Notes under the pieces: generated by a model
The model's input: only the letters and a program-made list of their open reading frames with translations
Told to the model about the DNA's origin: nothing
Databases searched by the model: none
Shown: positions 24,126 to 30,714 of the stretch, in pieces
Layout of the letters: each line of letters opens with the position of its first letter
Position numbering within the stretch: position 1 is the first letter of the stretch
Position numbers and translations under genes: made by a program
Source of the DNA: Tabrizicola sp.
GTDB lineage: Bacteria > Pseudomonadota > Alphaproteobacteria > Rhodobacterales > Rhodobacteraceae
Reading direction: 5' to 3'
NCBI GenBank assembly: GCA_016792685.1
Contig: JAEULQ010000097.1
Location: 1-32,237 of the forward strand
DNA length: 32,237 nucleotides

Positions 24126-24189
24126 GACCCGAAGCGCGCGAAAGGCGCATCCTCGTGCGTGACCCTTCCATCAGGCCGGAGCGCGCGAG

Positions 24190-26604
24190 ATGCCGAAGAA
24201 ATCCCCAAATGTCCTGTGGTTCGAAGACCTGTCGCGCGGCGATGTCGCCCTCGTCGGGGGCAAGAACAGCTCGCTTGGCGAGATGGTCCGGCAATTGGGC
24301 AAGAAGGGCATCAAGGTCCCCGGCGGTTTCGCCACCACGGCTGATGCCTACCGCGCCTATCTTACCGCGAACGACCTCGACGCCCGGATCGACGACATCA
24401 TCTCCCGCTGGCAGGACCACAAGATCACGCTCCACGAGGCCGGTTCCCAGGTCCGCGCGATGATCCTGCAAGGCGACTGGCCCAAGGACATCGAAGCCGA
24501 CATCCTGAAATCCTACCGCGAACTTTCCCGCCGCGCCAAGACCACCGACCTGCCCGTCGCCGTCCGCTCCTCTGCCACGGCGGAAGACCTGCCCGACGCA
24601 AGTTTCGCGGGCCAGCAGGAAACCTACCTCAACGTCCGGGGCGAGAAGGCCGTTCTCGCTGCCTGCCGCCGCTGCTACGCCTCGCTCTTCACCGACCGCG
24701 CCATCACCTATCGCCAATTGAAGGGCTTCGGCCACACCAAGGTCGCCCTTTCCATCGGCGTCCAGCGCATGGTCCGCTCCGACACCGGCGGCTCGGGCGT
24801 CATGTTCTCGATCGACACCGAAAGCGGCTTTGACAAGGTCGCACTCATCACCGCCGCCTGGGGTCTGGGCGAAAACGTCGTGCAAGGCGCGGTCAACCCC
24901 GACGAATATGAGGTCTACAAGCCCTTCCTCACCAAGAAATCCCTCACCCCGATCGTGAAAAAGTCGCTCGGCGCGAAAGAGATCAAGATGATCTACGCCG
25001 GCACCACCAGCGGCGAGACAAAGAACGTCCCCACCTCCAAGGCCGAACGCGCGGCCTTCGTCCTCTCCGACGCGGAGATCCTCGACCTCGCCCGCATGGC
25101 CGTCACCATCGAGGCGCACTACGGCCAGCCGATGGACATGGAATGGGCCCGCGATGGCGACACGGGCGAGCTCTTCATTGTCCAGGCCCGCCCCGAAACC
25201 GTGCAATCCCGCATCGATGCCGGGGCGATCAAATCCTACACGGTGAAGAAAGCCGGCAAACCCCTCCTGAAAGGCCTCAGCGTCGGCTCTGCCGTCGCCA
25301 CCGGCCGCGTCAGCATCATCGAAAGCGCGCACGAGATCGACCAGTTCGTCGACGGCTCGATCCTCGTGACCTCCACCACCGACCCCGACTGGGTCCCGAT
25401 CATGAAACGCGCCTCGGCCATCGTCACCGACCACGGGGGACGGACCAGCCACGCCGCCATCGTCAGCCGCGAGCTTGGCCTCCCGGCCATCGTCGGCACC
25501 GGCAACGCCACCCACATCCTGCATGACGAGCAAGAGGTCACGGTCTCCTGCGCTGGTGGCGACGAGGGCGTGATCTATGAAGGCATCGCCGAGTTCTCCT
25601 CCGAAACCCTCCGCCTCGACGACCTGCCCGAGACGAAGACCAAAGTCATGCTCAACCTCGCCAACCCCTCCGCCGCCTTCCGCTGGTGGCGCCTGCCCTT
25701 CGATGGCGTCGGACTTGCCCGGATGGAGTTCGTCGTAAACAACGCTCTCAAGGTCCACCCGATGGCCCTTGTCCACTTCGAACGGCTCAAGGACGAAGCC
25801 GCCAAGGCCCAGATCGCCGAACTGACCAAGGGCTTCGCCGACAAGACCGAATACTTCATCGACGGCCTCGCCCGCGGTCTGTCGCAGATCGCCGCCGTGG
25901 CCTATCCCCGCCCGGTCATCGTCCGGATGAGCGACTTCAAGACCAACGAATATGCCGAGCTTCTGGGCGGCCGCGAGTTCGAGCCGCACGAGGAAAACCC
26001 GATGATCGGCTTCCGCGGCGCCTCGCGCTATTACTCGCCGCGCTACGAGGCGGGCTTTGCGCTGGAATGCAAGGCGATCCGTCGCCTCCGCCGTGACATG
26101 GGTTTCGACAATGTCATCGTGATGATCCCCTTCTGCCGCAGCCCGCATGAGGCCGACCGCGTGCTGGCCACAATGGCCAAACACGGGTTGAAGCGGGGCA
26201 AGGACGGCCTTCAGGTCTATGTCATGGGCGAAATCCCCGCCAACGTGATCCTCGCCGAGGCCTTCGCCGAACGTTTCGACGGCTTCTCCATCGGCTCGAA
26301 CGACCTGACCCAGCTTACCCTTGGGGTGGATCGCGATGCCGAGGACCTGGCCCAGCTTTTCGACGAATCCGACCCAGCCGTCCTCTGGATGATCGAAAGC
26401 CTGATCGCCCGCGCCCACAAGGCCCGCGCCAAAGTCGGCCTCTGCGGCCAGGCCCCCTCGAACGACCCCGCCTTCGCCAAGCTTCTGGTCGAGGCCGGGA
26501 TCGACTCGATCTCCGTCACCCCCGACAGCTTCGTCGCCGTCAAACGCAATGTGGCTGAGGCTGAAGCCGCGACCCGTAAACCCAAGGCAAGAAAGTCCGC
26601 CTGA
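24190..26604 (+). CDS. ppsA: phosphoenolpyruvate synthase PpsA
   Basis: Converts pyruvate, ATP and water to PEP, AMP and phosphate, the entry to gluconeogenesis from three-carbon compounds. The 804 residues match PpsA length. Domains in order: the ATP-grasp N-terminal domain (VGGKNSSLGEM, AVRSSATAEDLPDASFAGQQ), the swivelling phosphohistidine domain with H421 in GGRTSHAAIVSRELGLPAIVG, and the C-terminal PEP/pyruvate barrel (MGEIPANV, FSIGSNDLTQLTLGVDRD, GLCGQAPSNDP with the catalytic cysteine). The phosphohistidine position equals that of the E. coli enzyme. The arrangement is PpsA-like and not pyruvate phosphate dikinase-like. Its C-terminus is lysine-rich. An FNR box lies 64 bp upstream. 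Confidence 0.95.
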   Translation: MPKKSPNVLWFEDLSRGDVALVGGKNSSLGEMVRQLGKKGIKVPGGFATTADAYRAYLTANDLDARIDDIISRWQDHKITLHEAGSQVRAMILQGDWPKDIEADILKSYRELSRRAKTTDLPVAVRSSATAEDLPDASFAGQQETYLNVRGEKAVLAACRRCYASLFTDRAITYRQLKGFGHTKVALSIGVQRMVRSDTGGSGVMFSIDTESGFDKVALITAAWGLGENVVQGAVNPDEYEVYKPFLTKKSLTPIVKKSLGAKEIKMIYAGTTSGETKNVPTSKAERAAFVLSDAEILDLARMAVTIEAHYGQPMDMEWARDGDTGELFIVQARPETVQSRIDAGAIKSYTVKKAGKPLLKGLSVGSAVATGRVSIIESAHEIDQFVDGSILVTSTTDPDWVPIMKRASAIVTDHGGRTSHAAIVSRELGLPAIVGTGNATHILHDEQEVTVSCAGGDEGVIYEGIAEFSSETLRLDDLPETKTKVMLNLANPSAAFRWWRLPFDGVGLARMEFVVNNALKVHPMALVHFERLKDEAAKAQIAELTKGFADKTEYFIDGLARGLSQIAAVAYPRPVIVRMSDFKTNEYAELLGGREFEPHEENPMIGFRGASRYYSPRYEAGFALECKAIRRLRRDMGFDNVIVMIPFCRSPHEADRVLATMAKHGLKRGKDGLQVYVMGEIPANVILAEAFAERFDGFSIGSNDLTQLTLGVDRDAEDLAQLFDESDPAVLWMIESLIARAHKARAKVGLCGQAPSNDPAFAKLLVEAGIDSISVTPDSFVAVKRNVAEAEAATRKPKARKSA

Positions 26605-26640
26605 CCCGATCAAGCTCTCCGCCCAACCCTTTCACCTTGC

Positions 26641-26738
26641 AAGAAATATCCCCTGCGGAGCACGCCCGAGCCGGTTGAGCCGCAGGCTCAGAGGCGAGAC
26701 AAAGGCTTGCGGCGAAGCCGCTCAATTTGAAAACCGCC
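26641..26738 (+). repeat. hairpin repeat element, copy B
   Basis: Downstream of ppsA. Leader AAGAAATATCCCC, hairpin TGAGCC-GCA-GGCTCA (26676-26690), then the 49-nt block 26690-26738 shared with copy A. Its stem is GCGGC/GCCGC (26709-26713, 26717-26721) around GAA. It lies in the convergent gap before the GNAT gene. Confidence 0.75.
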
Positions 26739-26760
26739 GCGCCACGCCCGCCGTCCCGCG

Positions 26761-26802
26761 CCTCCCTCCCCCTCGTGGGGTGGGGATTGGGGTGGGGGGC
26801 AT
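26761..26802 (+). repeat. G-rich intergenic repeat, copy 3, with a four-tract G-quadruplex motif
   Basis: CCTCCCTCCCCCTCG arm, then GGGG-T-GGGG-ATT-GGGG-T-GGGGGG (26777-26799). Four G-tracts with loops of 1, 3 and 1 nt meet the usual G-quadruplex rule on the plus strand. The motif would lie in the 3' end of the ppsA transcript and just past the GNAT stop. Confidence 0.55.
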
Positions 26803-26806
26803 CCCG

Positions 26807-27376
26807 CTAGCCCAACCCGGCAAACGCCATCGGATAGACCAGTTCCGCCTCCGGCACATCCGCCCCAGGCCGCAGGATCAGCGTATGGTCGACCGAATAC
26901 GGCGAGCGGACCCTTGCCGCCCGCACCAGCGAAAACCCCGCCCGCGCATAAAACGAGGGCTTGCCCAGTACGACAAGCGTCACGGCCTCCTCACCCAGAA
27001 GCCATCCACTTTGGCTCAGGACGTCACGGATCGGCAAGCCCGACCAATCCGCGGTCATCTGGCTCAGGAGTTCCGACCCAAGATGAACCCGGCTCCCATC
27101 CCCGCGCCTCAGCGCCCCCCGCTGCCACTCCGGCCAAACCGCGACGGGTGCGAGGCAAAACCAGTTCACCGGCGCCACCATCCGGCTGATCCCGGCATGG
27201 GCCCCGATCCGCCCCTCCCAGGGAAGGACCAACTCTGCCACCATCTCCCCGCTGGTCCGCAAGGCCCGGACCAGCTCCGCCTCCTCCGGCCCCGGAAAGG
27301 CCGCACGCAAAAGCGCATCAACCTCCCCCGCCTCCTCATCCCGCATGCTGCGGACAAAGTCCGGCCCGATCACCAT
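26807..27376 (-). CDS. GNAT-family N-acetyltransferase (YhbS-like)
   Basis: 189 residues. GNAT hallmarks are FVRSMRDEEAGEVDALLRAAFPG at the N-terminus, the LAPVAVWPEWQ beta-strand leading to the acetyl-CoA loop, and VVLGKPSFYARAGFSLV, which is the C-terminal GxxxxYxxxGF pattern of YhbS-type acetyltransferases. ATG 27376 (MVIGPDF) has a strong GGGAGG ribosome site; an in-frame extension upstream is not needed. The loop after PEWQ is much longer than usual (about 30 extra residues, RRGDGSRVHLGSELL onward), and the normal Q/RxxGxG/A motif is not clear. Substrate unknown. Its transcript could begin at the hemP promoter or in the 371-bp gap upstream. Confidence 0.8.
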   Translation of the reverse strand: MVIGPDFVRSMRDEEAGEVDALLRAAFPGPEEAELVRALRTSGEMVAELVLPWEGRIGAHAGISRMVAPVNWFCLAPVAVWPEWQRGALRRGDGSRVHLGSELLSQMTADWSGLPIRDVLSQSGWLLGEEAVTLVVLGKPSFYARAGFSLVRAARVRSPYSVDHTLILRPGADVPEAELVYPMAFAGLG

Positions 27377-27513
27377 TGGTCCACCTCCCAAATGGACACA
27401 ACCGCACCGGCCGCCCCACCCCAATGCTTGCACCGGGCTGCCCGAAAGTCCAACTTACCCCGCTGCGCCCGGTCCCCGACACGCAGCGATCAAAGGCTTC
27501 GCCTCGCGCGCAG

Positions 27514-27532
27514 GGTGGGCAACCTGCCCACC
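27514..27532. terminator. perfect 7-bp stem-loop downstream of hemP
   Basis: GGTGGGC (27514-27520) and GCCCACC (27526-27532) around AACCT. GC-rich with no clear T-run on either strand, so it is either a weak terminator for hemP or another intergenic hairpin of the kind common in Rhodobacteraceae. Confidence 0.5.
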
Positions 27533-27551
27533 ACCCCGATTCGGCCGACAT

Positions 27552-27627
27552 GGTTAACGCCCGTCAGGCCCGACCGATGTCGGTACAGATGCCAGACACA
27601 TGCCAGACGCCTGCCATACCGTTAACC
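27552..27627. repeat. inverted GGTTAACG/CGTTAACC pair enclosing three 11-bp direct repeats
   Basis: The two 8-mers are exact reverse complements 60 bp apart. Between them ATGCCAGACAC, ATGCCAGACGC and the diverged CTGCCATACCG follow head to tail at one helical turn each, which would place the three units on the same face of the DNA. Confidence 0.6.
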
Positions 27628-27747
27628 TGTCGGAAATCTGCTGGATTGACCCAGCGTTCTCAAGCCGTTGGAGACCCCTGCGTCCCCCCACAACCCGGCC
27701 GGACCGGTAAGCCCGTTCACCTTCCCTTACCGCCACCGGGAAGCCCC

Positions 27748-27906
27748 TCACTTCGTCAGGATCAGCTTCCCCGCCCGGGTGATCCGCAGGGCATAGACCT
27801 GCCCGTCAAGCACGATCCGCGCCAGGCTCCCGCCCTCGGTCAGCGCCCGCGCGTCATGCACCGGCGTCGCATCCGTCGTCAGCCAGGGTTCTACCAGCAT
27901 GTTCAT
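27748..27906 (-). CDS. hemP: hemin uptake protein HemP
   Basis: A 52-residue protein matching the HemP family over its C-terminal 35 residues: VHDARALTEGGSLARIVLDGQVYALRITRAGKLILTK. The DGQ.Y.LRIT..GKLILTK ending is the family signature. HemP is linked to heme/hemin uptake genes and in some species regulates heme transporter expression. The start at 27906 (MNML) overlaps the stop of a 38-codon ORF (ATGA), so translation is coupled to it. No hemin transporter genes are in the window. The promoter upstream (28085-28113) has a palindrome suited to iron-dependent control. Confidence 0.9.
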   Translation of the reverse strand: MNMLVEPWLTTDATPVHDARALTEGGSLARIVLDGQVYALRITRAGKLILTK

Positions 27907-28019
27907 CGCCCGCCCTCCATCCGCGCAATCAGCGCTTCCAGCATGGCACCGGGAAACACCCCGGCCCCAGCGATCAGGATTTCCAGCAATTCGCCCCACG
28001 GGGCGCGACGTTCGGGCAT
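27903..28019 (-). CDS. 38-aa small ORF translationally coupled to hemP
   Basis: ATG at 28019 with a very strong ribosome site (TTTGGAGGTCATC) encodes a 38-residue peptide. It begins MPERRAPWGELLEILIAGAG, continues with a short hydrophobic/amphipathic helix (GAMLEALIARMEGG) and ends by ATGA overlap with the hemP start. It is the first ORF of the hemP transcript. Hydrophobic stretches at about 11-30 could associate with the membrane, or the ORF could act as a leader controlling hemP translation. I do not recognise the peptide. The strong site plus overlap make translation likely. Confidence 0.7.
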   Translation of the reverse strand: MPERRAPWGELLEILIAGAGVFPGAMLEALIARMEGGR

Positions 28020-28084
28020 GATGACCTCCAAAAGGAAAGCACACCGGGCGGACCCGAACCGGGCTGGCTAGGCTGAGGACTCAT

Positions 28085-28113
28085 ATCCTTACTAAATTAC
28101 TAAGTCTTGTCAA
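28085..28113 (-). promoter_or_regulatory. hemP promoter with an internal palindrome (candidate iron-responsive operator)
   Basis: On the minus strand a perfect -35 TTGACA (28108-28113) is followed after 17 bp by AAGGAT (28085-28090). The spacer contains the 17-bp imperfect palindrome CTTACTAAATTACTAAG (28088-28104), A/T-rich amid a GC-rich genome. An operator between -35 and -10 is typical of repression. Fur, Irr, RirA or IscR type regulators are candidates; I cannot tell which. Confidence 0.65.
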
Positions 28114-28173
28114 CCGCACATTCCTCTGGCCCCCGACACTGCAGCCGCTATCCTGCCGCGCGGAACACAGACC

Positions 28174-29199
28174 ATGACCCAAGACCCCGCCGGCTCCCTG
28201 CTCTCCTTGCCCCCGCCCCGCTTGCCGGCCACGGACCTCGCCCGGCTGGCCGCAGCCCATTGGGCGCTGACCGGCACCCTTCACCCCCTCACCTCCGAAC
28301 GCGACCAGAACCACCGGCTCGACACACCTCAGGGCAGCTTCACCCTGAAGCTTGCCAACCCGGCCGAGCCTGCGGCCCTGACGTCATTCCAGACCCTGGC
28401 GCTTCTTCATACCGCCACGATGGCACCCGACCTGCCTACCCCTCGGGTGGTCCCGGCAACTGATGGCCGTACCATCATCCCGACCCCGGACGGAGCGCTC
28501 CGCCTCCTGACCTGGCTGCCCGGCACCCCGCTTGCGCACCTGCCGCGATCCCCGCTCCTGGCCGGCGCGATCGGCGCCGCCCTGGGTCGCCTCGATGCCA
28601 CGCTTGTCGACTTCACTCACCCCGCCGCCGACCATCACCTCCTCTGGGACATCCGGAACGCGCTCGACCTCGCACCGCTCCTTCCCGCGCTTCCCGACGA
28701 CCTTCGTCCCCGGATCGCTGCCTTCCTTGAGCGCTACCGCGACCAGACCGCCCCGGCCCTTGCCGAGCTTCCGCGCCAGGTGATCCACGGCGACTTCAAC
28801 CCCCACAACCTTCTTGGCGACCCCGCAGATCCCACGCGCCTGACAGGCATCCTCGATTTTGGCGACATGACTCTCAGCCACCGGATCTGCGATCTCGCCG
28901 TCGCGGCCTCCTACCTGATCGAGCCTGACAATCCGGCCGCGCTTCTGGTCCCCCTCTTCCGGGCCTACCACCAGACCAACCCCCTGACGGAAAACGAACT
29001 TCGCCTCTTTCCTGACCTCGTCACCGCCCGCCTCGCCACGACGCTCACGATCACATCCTGGCGCGCGGCCCGCTACCCCGAGAACGCGCCCTACATCCTG
29101 CGCAACGCCCCGACTTCGCGCGCAGGCCTGGACGCACTGACCGATCCGGTCGCGCTTTCCGACGCGCTGATTCATGCCTGCGAAAGGCCAAGCCAATGA
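28174..29199 (+). CDS. APH-family kinase, hydroxylysine kinase (HYKK)-like
   Basis: 341 residues of the aminoglycoside phosphotransferase/choline kinase fold. Seen are SERDQNHRLDT with the glycine-poor nucleotide loop of hydroxylysine kinase relatives, the lysine in FTLKLAN, the catalytic loop VIHGDFNPHNLL with D207, and the metal-binding ILDFGDM with D228. The gene overlaps the class-III aminotransferase gene (ATGA), so the two products work in sequence. In animals the same pair (HYKK plus PHYKPL, or ethanolamine kinase plus ETNPPL) phosphorylates an amino alcohol and then removes phosphate and ammonia together. A drug-resistance role is less likely given the partner. Confidence 0.85.
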   Translation: MTQDPAGSLLSLPPPRLPATDLARLAAAHWALTGTLHPLTSERDQNHRLDTPQGSFTLKLANPAEPAALTSFQTLALLHTATMAPDLPTPRVVPATDGRTIIPTPDGALRLLTWLPGTPLAHLPRSPLLAGAIGAALGRLDATLVDFTHPAADHHLLWDIRNALDLAPLLPALPDDLRPRIAAFLERYRDQTAPALAELPRQVIHGDFNPHNLLGDPADPTRLTGILDFGDMTLSHRICDLAVAASYLIEPDNPAALLVPLFRAYHQTNPLTENELRLFPDLVTARLATTLTITSWRAARYPENAPYILRNAPTSRAGLDALTDPVALSDALIHACERPSQ

Positions 29200-30509
29200 C
29201 CCGCCAGACCACGATGCTGAACGCCTATGTCCCCGGCGCCGGACATCTTTCACCCGAGGATCGGGCCCTGGCCGACCGCCGCGCGGCAGCGCTTGGCCCG
29301 GCCTACCGGCTTTTCTACGAGACCCCGGTGCATCTCGTCCGCGGCGAGGGCGTCCATCTTTTCGATCCTGAAGGCAACGCCTACCTCGACACCTACAACA
29401 ACGTGGCATCCGTCGGCCACTGCCACCCCCGCGTTGTCGAGGCTCTGGCCCGGCAGGCCGCCACGCTTGCCACCCATACCCGCTACCTGCATGACGGCAT
29501 CCTTGCCTACGCCGAGCGTCTTCTGGCTCTGTTCCCGCCGGACCTTTCCCATGTGATGTTCACCTGCACCGGGTCCGAGGCGAACGACCTTGCGCTCCGC
29601 ATTGCCCGCGCCGCGACCGGCGGAACCGGGGTCATCGTCACCGACAACGCCTACCACGGCGTGACGCTTGCCACCGCCGAGATGTCGATGTCGATCGGTC
29701 CTGCCGTCGCGCCCGGCCCCACGGTCTTCCCGATCCCCGCGCCCAGCCCGCAGAACTACCCCGATGGCGTCGCGTCAGGCTTTGCCAGGGCCGTGACTCA
29801 GGCCTGCGACCGGATGGAAGCGCAGGGCATCCGGCCCGCACTCCTTATCGTCGACACGATTTTCTCGTCGGACGGCGTCTTTCCTGACCCCGAGGGCTTT
29901 CTCGCCCCTGCCGCCACGGCCATCCGTGCCAGGGGAGGGCTGTTCCTCGCCGATGAAGTTCAGCCCGGCTTCGGCCGCACCGGCACGCAGTTCTGGGGAT
30001 TCCAACGGCACGGAGTGATCCCCGACATGGTCTCGATGGGCAAGCCGATGGGCAATGGCTACCCTGTCGCGGGCCTGGTGATGCGCCCCGAAACAATCGC
30101 CGAATTCGGCACGAAGGCGCGCTATTTCAACACGTTCGGTGGCAATGCCGTAGCAGCAGCCGTGGGCCTCGCCGTCCTCGACGTGATCCGGGACGAAGGG
30201 CTGAGACAGAACGCCGCCTCGACCGGCAAGGCCTTTGCCGATGGCCTCCGCGCCCTTGCAGAGCGCCATGAGGCCCTGGGTGAAACCCGCGCTGCGGGTC
30301 TCTTCCTCGGCCAGACGATCCTGACCGACGGCAAGCCCGATCCGGCCCGCACATCCCGCCTGGTAAATGCGCTGCGCGAGAACCGCATCCTGATCAGCTC
30401 GACCGGACCGCGGGGCGACAGCCTCAAGATCCGCCCGCCGCTCCCATTCGGCTCGGCCCATGTCGACCAGTTTCTGACAACGCTCGACAAGGTGCTGAAA
30501 GCCGGCTGA
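29196..30509 (+). CDS. class-III PLP aminotransferase-fold enzyme, ETNPPL/PHYKPL-like phospho-lyase
   Basis: 437 residues. The PLP lysine is K283 in MVSMGKPMGNGYPVAGLV. Other family blocks are YNNVASVGHCHPRVVEA, THTRYLHDGILAYAERLLALFP, TCTGSEANDLALRIAR, DNAYHGVT and ADEVQPGFGRTG. The GKPMGNG-P-A block with the RYLHD stretch resembles the ethanolamine-phosphate and 5-phosphohydroxylysine phospho-lyases more than omega-amino acid transaminases. Such enzymes remove phosphate and ammonia to give an aldehyde. The start overlaps the kinase stop by ATGA. A plain transaminase function is the main alternative. Confidence 0.85.
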   Translation: MTRQTTMLNAYVPGAGHLSPEDRALADRRAAALGPAYRLFYETPVHLVRGEGVHLFDPEGNAYLDTYNNVASVGHCHPRVVEALARQAATLATHTRYLHDGILAYAERLLALFPPDLSHVMFTCTGSEANDLALRIARAATGGTGVIVTDNAYHGVTLATAEMSMSIGPAVAPGPTVFPIPAPSPQNYPDGVASGFARAVTQACDRMEAQGIRPALLIVDTIFSSDGVFPDPEGFLAPAATAIRARGGLFLADEVQPGFGRTGTQFWGFQRHGVIPDMVSMGKPMGNGYPVAGLVMRPETIAEFGTKARYFNTFGGNAVAAAVGLAVLDVIRDEGLRQNAASTGKAFADGLRALAERHEALGETRAAGLFLGQTILTDGKPDPARTSRLVNALRENRILISSTGPRGDSLKIRPPLPFGSAHVDQFLTTLDKVLKAG

Positions 30510-30528
30510 CCCGCGGCATCTGCTCTTT

Positions 30529-30645
30529 TCCCAAAGACTCCGGGACGTTCGAGGGGCAGCGCCCCTCGTCAGCCGAGGAGGAGGCGAAGGCCGACGACGA
30601 GACTAAGGATTGCGGCTCAGGCCGCTCAATCAGATCGCCGTCGCG
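30529..30645 (+). repeat. hairpin repeat element, copy C
   Basis: After the aminotransferase gene: leader CCCAAAGACTCC, a perfect 8-bp hairpin CGAGGGGC-AGC-GCCCCTCG (30550-30568), an inserted purine-rich stretch, then GAGACTAAGG and the stem GCGGC-TCAG-GCCGC (30612-30625) followed by TCAAT. It has the same order of parts as copies A and B with more divergence. It lies in the convergent gap before phoB. Confidence 0.65.
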
Positions 30646-30696
30646 ACAGTCATGGCTTGCCGAACTGTGTCCTTGATCCGAAAGCTCAGCGTCCAA

Positions 30697-30713
30697 CTGT
30701 CCACTGCGGACAG
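30697..30713. terminator. small hairpin directly after phoB
   Basis: CTGTCC (30697-30702) and GGACAG (30708-30713) with a 5-nt loop, one base past the phoB stop. There is no T-run, so it may protect the transcript's 3' end more than terminate it. Confidence 0.4.
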
Positions 30714-30714
30714 C

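Larger units (their letters stand above)
27377..27747. other. 371-bp gap with hairpin, 11-bp tandem repeats and a GTTAAC inverted pair
   Basis: No convincing gene on either strand. It holds a perfect hairpin GGTGGGC-AACCT-GCCCACC (27514-27532) and GGTTAACG (27552-27559) matched by its reverse complement CGTTAACC (27620-27627). Between these lie a short dyad ACCGA-TG-TCGGT (27573-27584) and three 11-bp units (27589-27621) based on ATGCCAGAC. It lies between the hemP stop and the GNAT start, both on the minus strand, so it may be the GNAT control region. Confidence 0.6.

Noticed and set aside
24052-26613. An 853-codon open frame on the minus strand covering the whole of ppsA
   Set aside because: The plus strand encodes a complete PpsA with all motifs. 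The antisense frame is Gly/Asp/Val-rich, has no recognisable domain and arises from the GC-biased codon use of ppsA.
27377-27747. A CRISPR array or tRNA in the repeat-bearing gap
   Set aside because: The repeats are 11 bp and adjacent with no spacers, and no TTC-loop or acceptor-stem pattern of a tRNA is visible.
28174-29199. The APH-family kinase as an aminoglycoside resistance gene
   Set aside because: It overlaps a phospho-lyase-like PLP enzyme, has the SERDQN pattern of hydroxylysine kinase relatives and shows no resistance-island features.
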